Shown here: positions 24,755 through 33,524 of the stretch, one piece after another | Numbering within the stretch: the stretch's first letter is position 1 | Layout: every line of letters starts with the position of its first letter | DNA from: Teichococcus coralli | GTDB taxonomy: Bacteria > Pseudomonadota > Alphaproteobacteria > Acetobacterales > Acetobacteraceae | Length of the DNA: 64,000 bases | NCBI RefSeq assembly: GCF_009829925.1 | Contig: NZ_SNVJ01000004.1 | Location: forward strand, 62,001-126,000 | Direction of reading: 5' to 3' | Position numbers and translations under genes: made by a program | The notes under the pieces: generated by a model | Seen by the model: only the letters and a program-made list of their open reading frames with translations | Told to the model about the DNA's origin: nothing | The model's database searches: none

Positions 24755-26920
24755 ATGCGCGGACGGCAGGGACTGGGCAAGCTGCTGCGGCCGAAGCATC
24801 CGCGCGGACTCTGGCTCCCGCTCCTCGTCCTGGCGCTTGTCGCGCTGGTGCCGGCGCTTTCCGTGGGCGCGGCCGGCGCCTGGCTGGCACTGGCGTCGTA
24901 CGACCGTGCCCTGCAGGACCGCCTGCAGGACACCACCCGCGCGCTGGGGCTCGCCGTCGAGCGCGAGATGGAACGGCACCGGGGCGTCGTGGCGAGCCTG
25001 GCGGCCTCGCCGGCGCTGGATGCGGGGCTGGAGGGCGACCTCGCGTTCTTCAACAGTCATGCCCGCCGCGCGGCGGAGGCGGTCGGGGCGTCGATCGCGC
25101 TGATCGGGCCCGACCTCCGCATCCGCCTCGACACCGGCAACCCCCTGGGCGCCACGCTGCTTGCCCCCCCGGCGCTTGCCCCCTCGGCGGCCGCCGCGGC
25201 GCGCATGGCCCTGGATGCCGGGCGCCCCGCGGTCAGCGCCCTGCTGGCGGGCCCGGCTTCCGGCCCCCCTACCGTGATGGTGAACAGCCCGGTGGTCCGG
25301 GACGGGCAGGTCCTGGCGGTGGTGAGCGGCAGGATCGAGCCGGCCAGCCTGTCCCGCCTGCTGGCGACGCCCGATCTGACGGGGGAGACCTTCGCCGCGC
25401 TGATCGACAGCCGCCACATCCTCGTCGCCCGCTCGCGCGCCGCCGAGCGCCTCAGCGGCGCCGCCATCCCGGCAACGCTGGTCCAGGCGATGCAGCACCG
25501 CAGCATGGGCGGCGGCGAGGGGCGGACGCTGGAGGGCGAGGAGGTGCTCTACGCCTTTCGCACCATCGCGGGGCTGCCCGGCTGGAACATTGTTGTCGCC
25601 GCGCCGCTCGCGGCCTCGCGGGCCACCTGGAACCGCCCGCTGATGGCGCTCGCCTTCGGCGGACTGGCCGCGGCGCTGCTGGCGATGCTGGCTGCGCGGC
25701 AGCTCGGCCGGCGCGTGCTGTCGCCGGTGGCGGTGCTGCAGCGTCAGGCGGAGGCGGTCGCGCAGGGCAGGGACCTCGCCCTGCTCGCCGCGGTGGCCGA
25801 GACCTCGGACGTCAAGGAGTTCGCCGCCCTGCAGCGCGCCCTGGCCGCCGCCGCGGTGACGCTGCGGCGGCAGATGGAGGCGGAGCGGCGCGCGGTGGAG
25901 GCGCTGAGGGCCAGCGAGCGGCGGTGCCGCGCCCTGGCCGAGGCCGGAGCGGTCGCGCTGTGGCAGGCCGATGCGGCCGGCAACGTCCTGGAAAGCCGCG
26001 GCTGGGAACTGCTGACCGGGCAGACGCGGGAGCAACTCCAGGGCACCGGCTGGACCGCCGCCCTCCACCCGGAGGACGCGGTTCCCGTCCTGACGGGCTG
26101 GCGCGCCGCCTTCGCGGGGCGCCGGCCGGTGGACGTGCAGTTCCGCGTCCGACGGCGCGACGGCGCCTGGCTCTGGGTCCGCAGCCGCGGTGTGCCGGTG
26201 CTCGGGCCGGAGGGCCGGCTGCTGGAATGGGCGGGGGTGGTGGAGGACACCGACGCCCAGCGCCGCGCCGCCGAGCTGCAGCGGCTGCTGGCGCGCGAGG
26301 TGGACCACCGCGCCAGGAACGTGCTCTCCGTCGTGCAGTCCGTGGTGCGGCTGACCCGGACGGAGGAGCCGCGGGCATTCGTCGCCGCCGTGGAGGCGCG
26401 CATCGCCGCGCTGGCCCGCGCCCATGCGCTGCTGGCGCAGGAGGGCTGGACGGGAGCCGAGCTGCGCGCCATCGCCGAGCGGGAATTCGCCCCCTATGCG
26501 ACGGTGCGGTGCCATGCCGGCAGCAGCATCCGGCTTGAAGGGCCGCCGGTGCCGCTGGCCGCCGCGGTGGTGCAGCCGCTGGCCATGGTCCTGCACGAGC
26601 TGGCCACCAATGCCGCGAAATACGGCGCCCTTTCCCGGCCGGACGGCACCCTGACCCTGCGCTGGACCATCGACCCGGAGGCGGACCGGCTGGTGCTGGA
26701 CTGGCTGGAGGGCGGCGGCCCCGTCCTGCAGGGACCGCCGGGCCGAAGCGGCTTCGGCTCCCGCGTCATCGAGACCTCCCTGCGCAGCCAGCTGCGCGGC
26801 CAGCTGGAGCGGCGGTGGGAAAGCGCCGGGCTGGCCTGCCGGATCACCCTGCCGCTGGGCCGGACGGTGCTGGCCGAAGCCGGGCAGCAGGGCCGCCGGA
26901 TGCTGGTGGCCACGGGCTGA
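24755..26920 (+). CDS. HWE-family sensor histidine kinase with extracytoplasmic sensor and PAS domain
   Basis: Membrane kinase of 721 residues. Helix 1 lies at ~20-46, a periplasmic PDC/CHASE-like sensor at ~50-295 and helix 2 at ~300-322. A HAMP-like linker follows, then a PAS domain (~390-505; ALWQADAAGNVLES, FRVRRRDGAWLWVRSRG). The kinase core has the HWE H-box EVDHRARNVLS with H518, the N-box LHELATNAAKYGAL and the diagnostic WxE in DWLEGGG. The GFGSRVIETSLR loop is the G-box region. HWE kinases usually drive PhyR-type general stress signalling or CheY-like regulators; no response regulator or anti-sigma gene is adjacent, so this is an orphan. The ligand is unknown. Confidence 0.88.
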   Translation: MRGRQGLGKLLRPKHPRGLWLPLLVLALVALVPALSVGAAGAWLALASYDRALQDRLQDTTRALGLAVEREMERHRGVVASLAASPALDAGLEGDLAFFNSHARRAAEAVGASIALIGPDLRIRLDTGNPLGATLLAPPALAPSAAAAARMALDAGRPAVSALLAGPASGPPTVMVNSPVVRDGQVLAVVSGRIEPASLSRLLATPDLTGETFAALIDSRHILVARSRAAERLSGAAIPATLVQAMQHRSMGGGEGRTLEGEEVLYAFRTIAGLPGWNIVVAAPLAASRATWNRPLMALAFGGLAAALLAMLAARQLGRRVLSPVAVLQRQAEAVAQGRDLALLAAVAETSDVKEFAALQRALAAAAVTLRRQMEAERRAVEALRASERRCRALAEAGAVALWQADAAGNVLESRGWELLTGQTREQLQGTGWTAALHPEDAVPVLTGWRAAFAGRRPVDVQFRVRRRDGAWLWVRSRGVPVLGPEGRLLEWAGVVEDTDAQRRAAELQRLLAREVDHRARNVLSVVQSVVRLTRTEEPRAFVAAVEARIAALARAHALLAQEGWTGAELRAIAEREFAPYATVRCHAGSSIRLEGPPVPLAAAVVQPLAMVLHELATNAAKYGALSRPDGTLTLRWTIDPEADRLVLDWLEGGGPVLQGPPGRSGFGSRVIETSLRSQLRGQLERRWESAGLACRITLPLGRTVLAEAGQQGRRMLVATG

Positions 26921-27128
26921 GAGCCCGTTTGAGAATGGCTGCGGGTCGGTCTGGCGGGTCGTTTCCGCGCCGGGGGCGTCAGACCCTTGCCCCGGCGCCC
27001 CGCATCGGGGCGGCAGGATCTTCCGGCATGGCACGAAAAATCCCTCGCCCGCCTTCCGCCGCCCCCTTCCCGAACGGCTTCTGAGGCGCGCCGGCGCCGC
27101 GACGCACCTCCAAGCGCCGCCTCCGCCT

Positions 27129-27371
27129 TCAGGAGGCGCTGCGGAAATAGGGCTCCACCGGACCCTGCAGCTTGACGGTCATCGGATTGCCCTTGCGGTC
27201 CATGGTGGTGCCCACGGTCAGCCGGACCCAGCCTTCGCTGACGCAGTACTCTTCCACGTTGTTCTTCTCGACGCCCTTGAACCGCACGCCGATGCCGCGC
27301 TCCAGCAGGGCGGCGTCGTAGAAGGGGCTGCGCGGGTTGCTCGACAGGCGATCGGGCGGGGTCTCGGTCAT
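27129..27371 (-). CDS. DUF3297 family protein
   Basis: Small soluble protein of 80 residues. DRLSSNPRSPFYD at the N-terminus and GVRFKGVEKNNVEEYCVSEGW are characteristic of the DUF3297 family, of unknown function, found in many proteobacteria. It ends LQGPVEPYF as relatives do. The ATG at 27371 is chosen because the 21 codons upstream lack conservation-like character. Monocistronic or with the membrane protein gene 76 bp upstream. Confidence 0.85.
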   Translation of the reverse strand: MTETPPDRLSSNPRSPFYDAALLERGIGVRFKGVEKNNVEEYCVSEGWVRLTVGTTMDRKGNPMTVKLQGPVEPYFRSAS

Positions 27372-27447
27372 CGTCTGGCTCTTTCTCCGGCGGGGATGAG
27401 GGCGGGTGATAGCCAAGCCGCCCCGCGCTGCCAAATCGGCCCCCGGC

Positions 27448-27828
27448 TCAGCTCTCGCGGGCGATGATGCCGTTCACCGTGCGGCAGGCTGCCACCACCG
27501 CGAGCAGCAGCAGGCCCTGCCGGATCAGCCCGCCCGGGGTGAACAGGTACCCGCCTGCCCGCAGCTGGCCGGGGACGTAGTGCAGGAACTGCTGCAATTC
27601 CGGGTCGAGCGGCAGGCTGCCCAGGGCCTGCAGGCCCAGCCACCACAATGCGCCCACCAGCAGCAGCAGAGGGCCGGCCAGCTCCGCCACCAGCTCCACA
27701 AAGGTGAGGCCGAAGGTCACCAGCCCCCAGAACAGGATCGAGGCCCCGCGCAGAACCAGCCGGGAACTGCGGCCGCGGCTCGGGCGATAGGCGGCGAAGC
27801 TGTCGGAACGGGCCGGGGCGGTGGGCAT
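27448..27828 (-). CDS. Hypothetical membrane protein
   Basis: 126 residues with two hydrophobic segments: ~30-62 (ILFWGLVTFGLTFVELVAEL and following LLLLVGALWWLG) and ~104-118 (GLLLLAVVAACRTVNGII). The N-terminus is basic and likely cytoplasmic. AAGGAAA precedes the ATG by 9 nt. No family is recognised. It precedes the DUF3297 gene on the same strand. Confidence 0.65.
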   Translation of the reverse strand: MPTAPARSDSFAAYRPSRGRSSRLVLRGASILFWGLVTFGLTFVELVAELAGPLLLLVGALWWLGLQALGSLPLDPELQQFLHYVPGQLRAGGYLFTPGGLIRQGLLLLAVVAACRTVNGIIARES

Positions 27829-28102
27829 GGCGGCGTTTCCTTCTGGAAGAGGCCGCCCCGCAGGCGCCGGGCGGACCCGTCGGTCCCTGCGGCGCGGCGG
27901 GCCTGCAAGCCATACCTGCAAAGGTGTCGGCGTTCAAACCAATCGCGCGTGTTGAACCGCATGCCTCGCCAAGCGGCGCCGGAATGGGCATGCTGGCACG
28001 AGGGTTGCTCCGGCTCAATCGCGCATGGCGGAGGCGGGCGCGGATCGTCGGGCCGCGGAGAGGCAGCCGGACGGGCGGTCCAGGAACGCAGGGAGACAGA
28101 AG

Positions 28103-30190
28103 TTGAGTTTGAGTTCGAACGTGCGGCTGGCGGCGGATATCGGCGGCACCTTTACCGACATCGTCCTCGATGCCGATGGCACGCGCCGCACGCGCAAGGT
28201 GCTGACCACGCCCGCCGCCCCGGAGGAGGGCGTGCTGCAGGGCATCTCCCTGGTTCTGCAGGATGCCGGGCTGCGCTTCTCGGACATCGACGTCTTCGTG
28301 CATGGCACGACGCTGGCCACCAACGCCATCATCGAGCGGCGCGGTGCCAGGACGGCGCTGATCGCCACCGAGGGCTTCCGCGACGTGCTCGAGATCGGCA
28401 CCGAGAGCCGCTACGACCAGTATGACCTGACGCTGGAGAAGCCGGTGCCGCTGGTGCCGCGCGAGTTGCGCTTCACCGTGCCGGAGCGGATGGACGCCGA
28501 GGGCCGCGTGCGCCTGCCGCTGGACGGGGCGGCGCTGGATGCGCTGGTGCCGGCGCTGCAGGAGGCGGGGGTGCAGAGCGTCGCCTTCGCCTTCCTGCAC
28601 GCCTATGCCAACCCGGCGCACGAGGCCGCCGCCGGGGCCCGGCTGAAGGCCGCCATGCCCGGGCTCTCCATCACCCTCTCGCACGAGGTCTGCCCGGAAG
28701 TGCGCGAGTACGAGCGCACCTCGACGGCGGTGGCCAACGCCTATGTGCAGCCGCTGATGGAGGGCTATCTCGGCCGCATGGCCGCCGCCCTGCGCGAGCG
28801 GCAGTATCGCGGCGCCACCTACCTGGTGACCTCCGGCGGCGGCCTCACCGCGCTGGAGACGGCGCAGAAGTTCCCGGTGCGGCTGGTGGAATCCGGCCCC
28901 GCCGGCGGCGCCATCTTCGCCGCGCAGATGGCGCTGCGGGCGGGCGAGCCGAAGGTGCTCTCCTTCGACATGGGCGGCACCACCGCCAAGATCTGCCTGA
29001 TCGAGAAGGGCGAGCCGGCCACCTCCCGCTTCTTCGAGGTGGACCGCACGGCGCGCTTCCTGAAGGGCTCCGGCCTGCCGCTGCGCATCCCCGTCATCGA
29101 GATGGTCGAGATCGGCGCCGGCGGAGGCTCGATCGCCCAGGTGGATGCGCTGCAGCGCGTCACGGTGGGGCCGGAGAGCGCCTCCTCCGTGCCTGGTCCG
29201 GCCTGCTACGGCCATGGCGGCACCCGCCCGGCGGTGACCGACGCCGACGTGGCGCTCGGCCTGATCGAGCCGGAAGGCTTCGCCGGCGGCAGCATGACGT
29301 TGCAGCCCGAGCTCTCCCGCCAGGCGCTCGGCGCCGAGATCGGCGAGAAGCTCGGCCTCTCGCCCGACATGGCGGCCTATGCCGTCTACGAGATGGTCTG
29401 CGAGAACATGGCCAGCGCCGCCCGCGTGCACGCCGCCGAGCGTGGCGCCGTGATCGGGCAGCACACCATGATCGCCTTCGGCGGCGCCGCGCCGCTGCAT
29501 GCCGCGCGGGTGGCCGAGAAGGTCGGCGTGCCGCGCGTGGTGGTGCCGCCCAATGCCGGCGTCGGCTCGGCGGTGGGCTTCCTGGCCGCGCCGGTGGCCT
29601 ATGAGATCGTGCGCAGCCGCCACGCCCTGCTGGACGAGAGCTTCGACGGCCCGGCCATCTCGGCGCTGTTCGGCGAGATGGGGGACGCGGCCCGCGCCCT
29701 GGTGGAGCCCGGCGCGCGCGGCGCCCCGCTGTTCGAGCGGCGCACCGCCTTCATGCGCTATGTCGGCCAGGGCCACGAGATCACCGTGACCCTGCCGAAC
29801 CGCGAGCTGGCCGCCGAGGACGTGGCCGAGCTGCGCCGCATCTTCGAGGCGGAGTACGCGGCGCAGTTCGCCCGCGCCATTCCGGCGGCGGCGATCGAGG
29901 TGCTGAACTGGTCGGTGCTGGTCTCCACGGTGGCCGAGCCGCCGGCGGTGACGCCGCCCGTCGCGCCCGCCCCCGCGCCGGAGCCCGCCGGGCGGCGGCG
30001 GGTCTTCGACGGCCGCAGCGAGAAGGCCGTGGAGGTGCCGGTCTACCACCGCACCGCCATGGCGCCCGGCGCCGTGGTGCCCGGCCCGGCGCTGATCGCC
30101 GAGGACGAGACCACCACCTACGTTTCCGGCAGCTTCGATGCCCATGTGGACGGCAGCGGCTGCATCGTGATGGAGCAGAAGGCGGCATGA
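28103..30190 (+). CDS. hyuA: Hydantoinase/oxoprolinase subunit A
   Basis: ATP-dependent ring-opening enzyme subunit (N-methylhydantoinase A, 5-oxoprolinase or acetophenone-carboxylase family), 695 residues. The N-terminus RLAADIGGTFTDIVLDADG and FVHGTTLATNAIIERRGA are the ATPase fold marks of the Hydant_A_N domain. SFDMGGTTAKICLIEKG (near residue 290) opens the hydantoinase_A domain, with GAGGGSIAQVD after it. The start is TTG at 28103: GGGAG lies 8 nt upstream and all other in-frame starts place noise before the LSLSSNVRLAADIGG beginning. It overlaps hyuB by 4 nt. The substrate is not decidable among hydantoins, oxoproline and related cyclic amides or ketones. Confidence 0.9.
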   Translation: MSLSSNVRLAADIGGTFTDIVLDADGTRRTRKVLTTPAAPEEGVLQGISLVLQDAGLRFSDIDVFVHGTTLATNAIIERRGARTALIATEGFRDVLEIGTESRYDQYDLTLEKPVPLVPRELRFTVPERMDAEGRVRLPLDGAALDALVPALQEAGVQSVAFAFLHAYANPAHEAAAGARLKAAMPGLSITLSHEVCPEVREYERTSTAVANAYVQPLMEGYLGRMAAALRERQYRGATYLVTSGGGLTALETAQKFPVRLVESGPAGGAIFAAQMALRAGEPKVLSFDMGGTTAKICLIEKGEPATSRFFEVDRTARFLKGSGLPLRIPVIEMVEIGAGGGSIAQVDALQRVTVGPESASSVPGPACYGHGGTRPAVTDADVALGLIEPEGFAGGSMTLQPELSRQALGAEIGEKLGLSPDMAAYAVYEMVCENMASAARVHAAERGAVIGQHTMIAFGGAAPLHAARVAEKVGVPRVVVPPNAGVGSAVGFLAAPVAYEIVRSRHALLDESFDGPAISALFGEMGDAARALVEPGARGAPLFERRTAFMRYVGQGHEITVTLPNRELAAEDVAELRRIFEAEYAAQFARAIPAAAIEVLNWSVLVSTVAEPPAVTPPVAPAPAPEPAGRRRVFDGRSEKAVEVPVYHRTAMAPGAVVPGPALIAEDETTTYVSGSFDAHVDGSGCIVMEQKAA

Positions 30191-31860
30191 GCACCGAGAC
30201 CCGCCCGCAGGCGAGCCTGATCGACCTGCAGATCATGTGGAACCGCCTGATCGCCGTGGTCGGCGAGCAGGCGCAGGTGCTGATCCGCACCGCCTTCAGC
30301 CCGATCGTGCGCGAATGCGGCGACATCTCCGCCGGCATCTTCGACCTTGAGGGGCGGATGCTGGCGCAGGCCGTCACCGGCACGCCGGGCCATGTCAACT
30401 CGATGGCGGAATCGGTGAAGCACTTCCTTCGCCACTTCCCCGTCGAGACGATGAAGGAAGGCGACGCCTACATCACCAACGACCCGTGGATGGGCACGGG
30501 CCACCTGAACGACTTCGTCATCACCACGCCGGCCTTCCACCGCGGCAAGCTGGTCGGCCTGTTCTCCTGCACCAGCCACCTGATGGACATCGGCGGCATG
30601 GGCAACGGCCCCGAGGCCTCCGATGTCTTCATGGAGGGCCTCTACATCCCGATGCTGAAGCTCATCGACCAGGGCCGCGTCAACGAGACGCTGATGGCGA
30701 TGATCCGCGCCAACACCCGGCTGCCGGTGGACACCGAGGGCGACACCTACTCGCTGGCCGCCTGCAACGACGTCGGCGCGCGCGCCCTCTCCGCCATGAT
30801 GGAGGAGTTCGGCATCGACACGCTGGCGCCGCTCGCCGAATACATCATCGCGCGCTCGCGCGAGGCGGTGCTGGCCGAGGTGGCGAAGCTGCCCAAGGGC
30901 ACCTGGCGCTACAGCATGACGGTGGACGGCTACGACCACCCGCTGACCCTGGAAGCCGCGCTGACCGTCTCCGAAAGCGGCATCCATGTGGACTATACCG
31001 GCACCTCGGAGCAGGTGCGGCGCGGCATCAACGTGCCGCTGGCCTATACCACGGCCTATACGGTGTTCGGCCTGGGCTGCGTGGTCGCCGCCGAGATCCC
31101 GAACAACGCCGGCTCGCTGGCGCCGCTCACCGTTTCCGCGCCGCGCGGGGTGGTGCTGAACGCGCCAAAGCCGGCGCCGGTCTCCTCGCGCCACATCCTC
31201 GGCCAGATGCTGCCGGACATGGTCTTCGGCTGCCTGCGGCAGGCGATCCCCGATCGCGTGCCGGCGGAAGGCACCTCCTGCCTCTGGAACATCACCGTGC
31301 GCGGCGAGCGGCGGGAGAGCCGCGGGCCGAACCATGGCTACGCGCTGACCATCACCACCAATGGCGGCACCGGCGGCCGCCCGGCGCAGGACGGGCTCTC
31401 GGCCACCGCCTTCCCCAGCGGCGTGCAGGGCACGCCGGTCGAGATCGTCGAGATCCAGACGCCGCTGATCTTCTGGCGCAAGGAGCTGCGGCCGGACAGC
31501 GGCGGCGCCGGCGCGCATCGCGGCGGGCTCGGGCAGGTCATGGAGATCGCCAGCAACGAGGAGGCGCCCTTCGAGCTGCTGGCCGCCTTCGACCGCATCA
31601 CCTATCCGCCGCGCGGCGCGGCGGGCGGCGCCGGCGGCGCGGCGGGCCATGTCGGGCTCGCCTCGGGCGCCACGCTGCGCGGCAAGGGGCTGCAGGTCAT
31701 CCCGCCGGGCGACCGGATGGTGGTGCTGACCCCCGGTGGCGGCGGCCTCGGCGACCCGAAGGCGCGCCCGGCGGCGCAGCTCGCGGCCGACCTGCGCAAC
31801 GGGCTGGTGACGCCGGAGGCGGCGGCGCGGCTCTACGGGGCGCCACAGGCCGCCGAATAG
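30187..31860 (+). CDS. hyuB: Hydantoinase/oxoprolinase subunit B
   Basis: Partner subunit of 557 residues, hydantoinase_B family. Marks are LQIMWNRLIAVVGEQAQVL at the start, ECGDISAGIFD, GDAYITNDPWMGTGHLNDF, then FSCTSHLMDIGG and the C-terminal glycine-rich VLTPGGGGLGDPKAR. ATGA overlap with subunit A implies a coupled complex. A TRAP importer follows 73 bp downstream, which probably supplies the substrate. Confidence 0.92.
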   Translation: MSTETRPQASLIDLQIMWNRLIAVVGEQAQVLIRTAFSPIVRECGDISAGIFDLEGRMLAQAVTGTPGHVNSMAESVKHFLRHFPVETMKEGDAYITNDPWMGTGHLNDFVITTPAFHRGKLVGLFSCTSHLMDIGGMGNGPEASDVFMEGLYIPMLKLIDQGRVNETLMAMIRANTRLPVDTEGDTYSLAACNDVGARALSAMMEEFGIDTLAPLAEYIIARSREAVLAEVAKLPKGTWRYSMTVDGYDHPLTLEAALTVSESGIHVDYTGTSEQVRRGINVPLAYTTAYTVFGLGCVVAAEIPNNAGSLAPLTVSAPRGVVLNAPKPAPVSSRHILGQMLPDMVFGCLRQAIPDRVPAEGTSCLWNITVRGERRESRGPNHGYALTITTNGGTGGRPAQDGLSATAFPSGVQGTPVEIVEIQTPLIFWRKELRPDSGGAGAHRGGLGQVMEIASNEEAPFELLAAFDRITYPPRGAAGGAGGAAGHVGLASGATLRGKGLQVIPPGDRMVVLTPGGGGLGDPKARPAAQLAADLRNGLVTPEAAARLYGAPQAAE

Positions 31861-31933
31861 CGGTTTTTCTGGATTCCACAGGGAAAAGCCGGGCCGCAGA
31901 GCCCGGCGCAGAGCTTCACGGGAGACTTTACGA

Positions 31934-32932
31934 ATGACCACGCGTCGCATCCTGATGACGGCGGCCCTCGGCACGCTCGCCGCCCCCGCCCTGATCCGCT
32001 CCGCCCGGGCGGCCACCCAGCTCGACCTGGCCACTGTCTGGCCGGACGGCAACTTCCACACCCAGAACGCCAAGCGCTTCGCCGCCGAGGTGGGCAAGGC
32101 GACCGACAATGCCGTGCAGATCACCGTCCATTCCGGCGGCGCGCTCGGCTTCAAGGGACCGGAGCTGCTGCGCTCCGTGCGCGATGGCCTGGTGCCGATG
32201 GCCGACGTGCTGAACAACCAGCAGATCGGCGACGCGCCGATCATGGGCATCGAATCGATCCCCTTCCTGATCGGCTCCTTCAGCGAGCTGAAGGTGCTGG
32301 ATAAGTACCTCGTGCCGGAATACGACCGCGTCACCAAGGCCAACAACCAGAAGATGCTCTACACGGTGCCCTGGCCGACGCAGTACATGCACCTCAAGAC
32401 GCCGATCAACTCGCTCGACGGGCTGCGCGGCGTTCGCATCCGCGCCTCGGACAAGGGCGTGGCCGACATGTGCACCGCGCTCGGCGCCGCCGGCACCATG
32501 ATGCCCTGGGGCGAGGTGGTGCCCGCGCTGGCGTCCGGCCGCATCGACGGCGTCTGCACCTCGGCGACCTCGGGCGTGGACGGGCGCTTCTGGGAGTTCA
32601 TGAAGATCGCCTACCGCACCAACCACACCTTCTCCTCCCAGCTCGTCACCATCAACCTCGACACCTGGAACGAGCTTTCCGCCGCCAACCGCGAGAAGAT
32701 CGAGGCGCTGGCCAAGAAGCTGCAGCCGGAGTTCTGGGATGTCGCCGCCAAGGACGACACCACCAGCGTGGCGCGGCTGACCAAGGAGGGCATGCAGGTG
32801 GTGGACGTGGATCCGGCCATGCTCGCCGAGATGCGCAAGCGCACCGCCTTCATGAAGGACGAGTTCATCAAGCGCGTGCCCTCGTCCAAGCCGATCATCG
32901 AGGCCTACCTGGCCGAGCTCGGGAGGGCCTGA
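31934..32932 (+). CDS. TRAP transporter substrate-binding protein (DctP family)
   Basis: Periplasmic receptor of 332 residues with an RR-containing signal peptide (TTRRILMTAALGTLAAPALIRSARA). The DctP fold is shown by HTQNAKRFAAEVGKATDNAVQITVHSGG, the conserved Arg region LDGLRGVRIRASDKGVADM and WGEVVPALASGRIDGVCTS. A Shine-Dalgarno GGGAG is 9 nt upstream. Family ligands are mostly carboxylates or amino-acid derivatives; here a hydantoin or oxoproline-like compound is inferred from hyuAB. Confidence 0.9.
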   Translation: MTTRRILMTAALGTLAAPALIRSARAATQLDLATVWPDGNFHTQNAKRFAAEVGKATDNAVQITVHSGGALGFKGPELLRSVRDGLVPMADVLNNQQIGDAPIMGIESIPFLIGSFSELKVLDKYLVPEYDRVTKANNQKMLYTVPWPTQYMHLKTPINSLDGLRGVRIRASDKGVADMCTALGAAGTMMPWGEVVPALASGRIDGVCTSATSGVDGRFWEFMKIAYRTNHTFSSQLVTINLDTWNELSAANREKIEALAKKLQPEFWDVAAKDDTTSVARLTKEGMQVVDVDPAMLAEMRKRTAFMKDEFIKRVPSSKPIIEAYLAELGRA

Positions 32933-32933
32933 T

Positions 32934-33524
32934 TTGGCCTCTCCCGTGCTGCATCCGGCACGGGCGGCGCCATCCTCCGGGGTGGCGCCGGCGGTGCTGC
33001 GCTTCTCGGACGGCATCGCCACGGCCAGCGGCGCCTTCGCCTCCCTCTGCCTCGTGGCGCTGCTGCTGCTGATCCTGGCCGAAGTGGGGGCCGGCCTGCT
33101 CGGCAAGCTATTCCCCGGCTTCGGCGGCGAGATCACCGTCGCCTGGGAATACGGCGCCTACCTGATGGGGGCCGTCTTTCTGTTCGGCGCGGCGGCGGGG
33201 CTGCGCGCCGGCACCCATATCCGCGTCGCCATCCTGCTCGCCCGCGCCGGGCGCGGCTTCACCCTGGTGCTGGAACTGGCGGCGACGCTGATCGGCCTCT
33301 TCGTCACCGGCTTCCTTGCCTGGGCGCTGGTGCAGTTCGCCCTGCGCGCCTGGAGCAGCGGCCGCCTCTCCAGCGGCAGCCTGACGCCGCTCTGGATCCC
33401 CGACGCCGTGCTGGCGCTCGGCGCCATCCTGCTGGCCGTGCAGATGGCGACGCGGCTGGTGCGGGTGCTGCTCGGCCTGCCCACCGAGGATGAGAGCCTG
33501 AAGGCCGGGAGCGTCGGCGAATGA
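32934..33524 (+). CDS. TRAP transporter small permease (DctQ family)
   Basis: Four-helix membrane subunit, 196 residues; helices near 38-60, 75-95, 115-140 and 155-175. The central WEYGAYLMGAVFLFGAAAGLRAGTHIRV matches the DctQ consensus (aE..a...m....laa...r...HI.v). It starts with TTG one base after the receptor's stop (GGGAGG upstream) and overlaps the large permease by ATGA. The basic/Ala-rich N-terminus of ~30 residues is longer than usual. Confidence 0.88.
   Translation: MASPVLHPARAAPSSGVAPAVLRFSDGIATASGAFASLCLVALLLLILAEVGAGLLGKLFPGFGGEITVAWEYGAYLMGAVFLFGAAAGLRAGTHIRVAILLARAGRGFTLVLELAATLIGLFVTGFLAWALVQFALRAWSSGRLSSGSLTPLWIPDAVLALGAILLAVQMATRLVRVLLGLPTEDESLKAGSVGE

Noticed and set aside
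24680-27034. 784-codon minus-strand frame opposite the HWE kinase
   Set aside because: Antisense shadow; the plus strand encodes membrane helices, PAS and HWE kinase motifs in order.
26921-27128. Possible mobile-element end after the HWE kinase
   Set aside because: GC-rich text with small hairpins, but no inverted terminal repeat pair or transposase piece could be shown.
27368-30145. 925-codon minus-strand frame across hyuA
   Set aside because: Antisense shadow; hyuA shows the full hydantoinase A domain order in the other direction.
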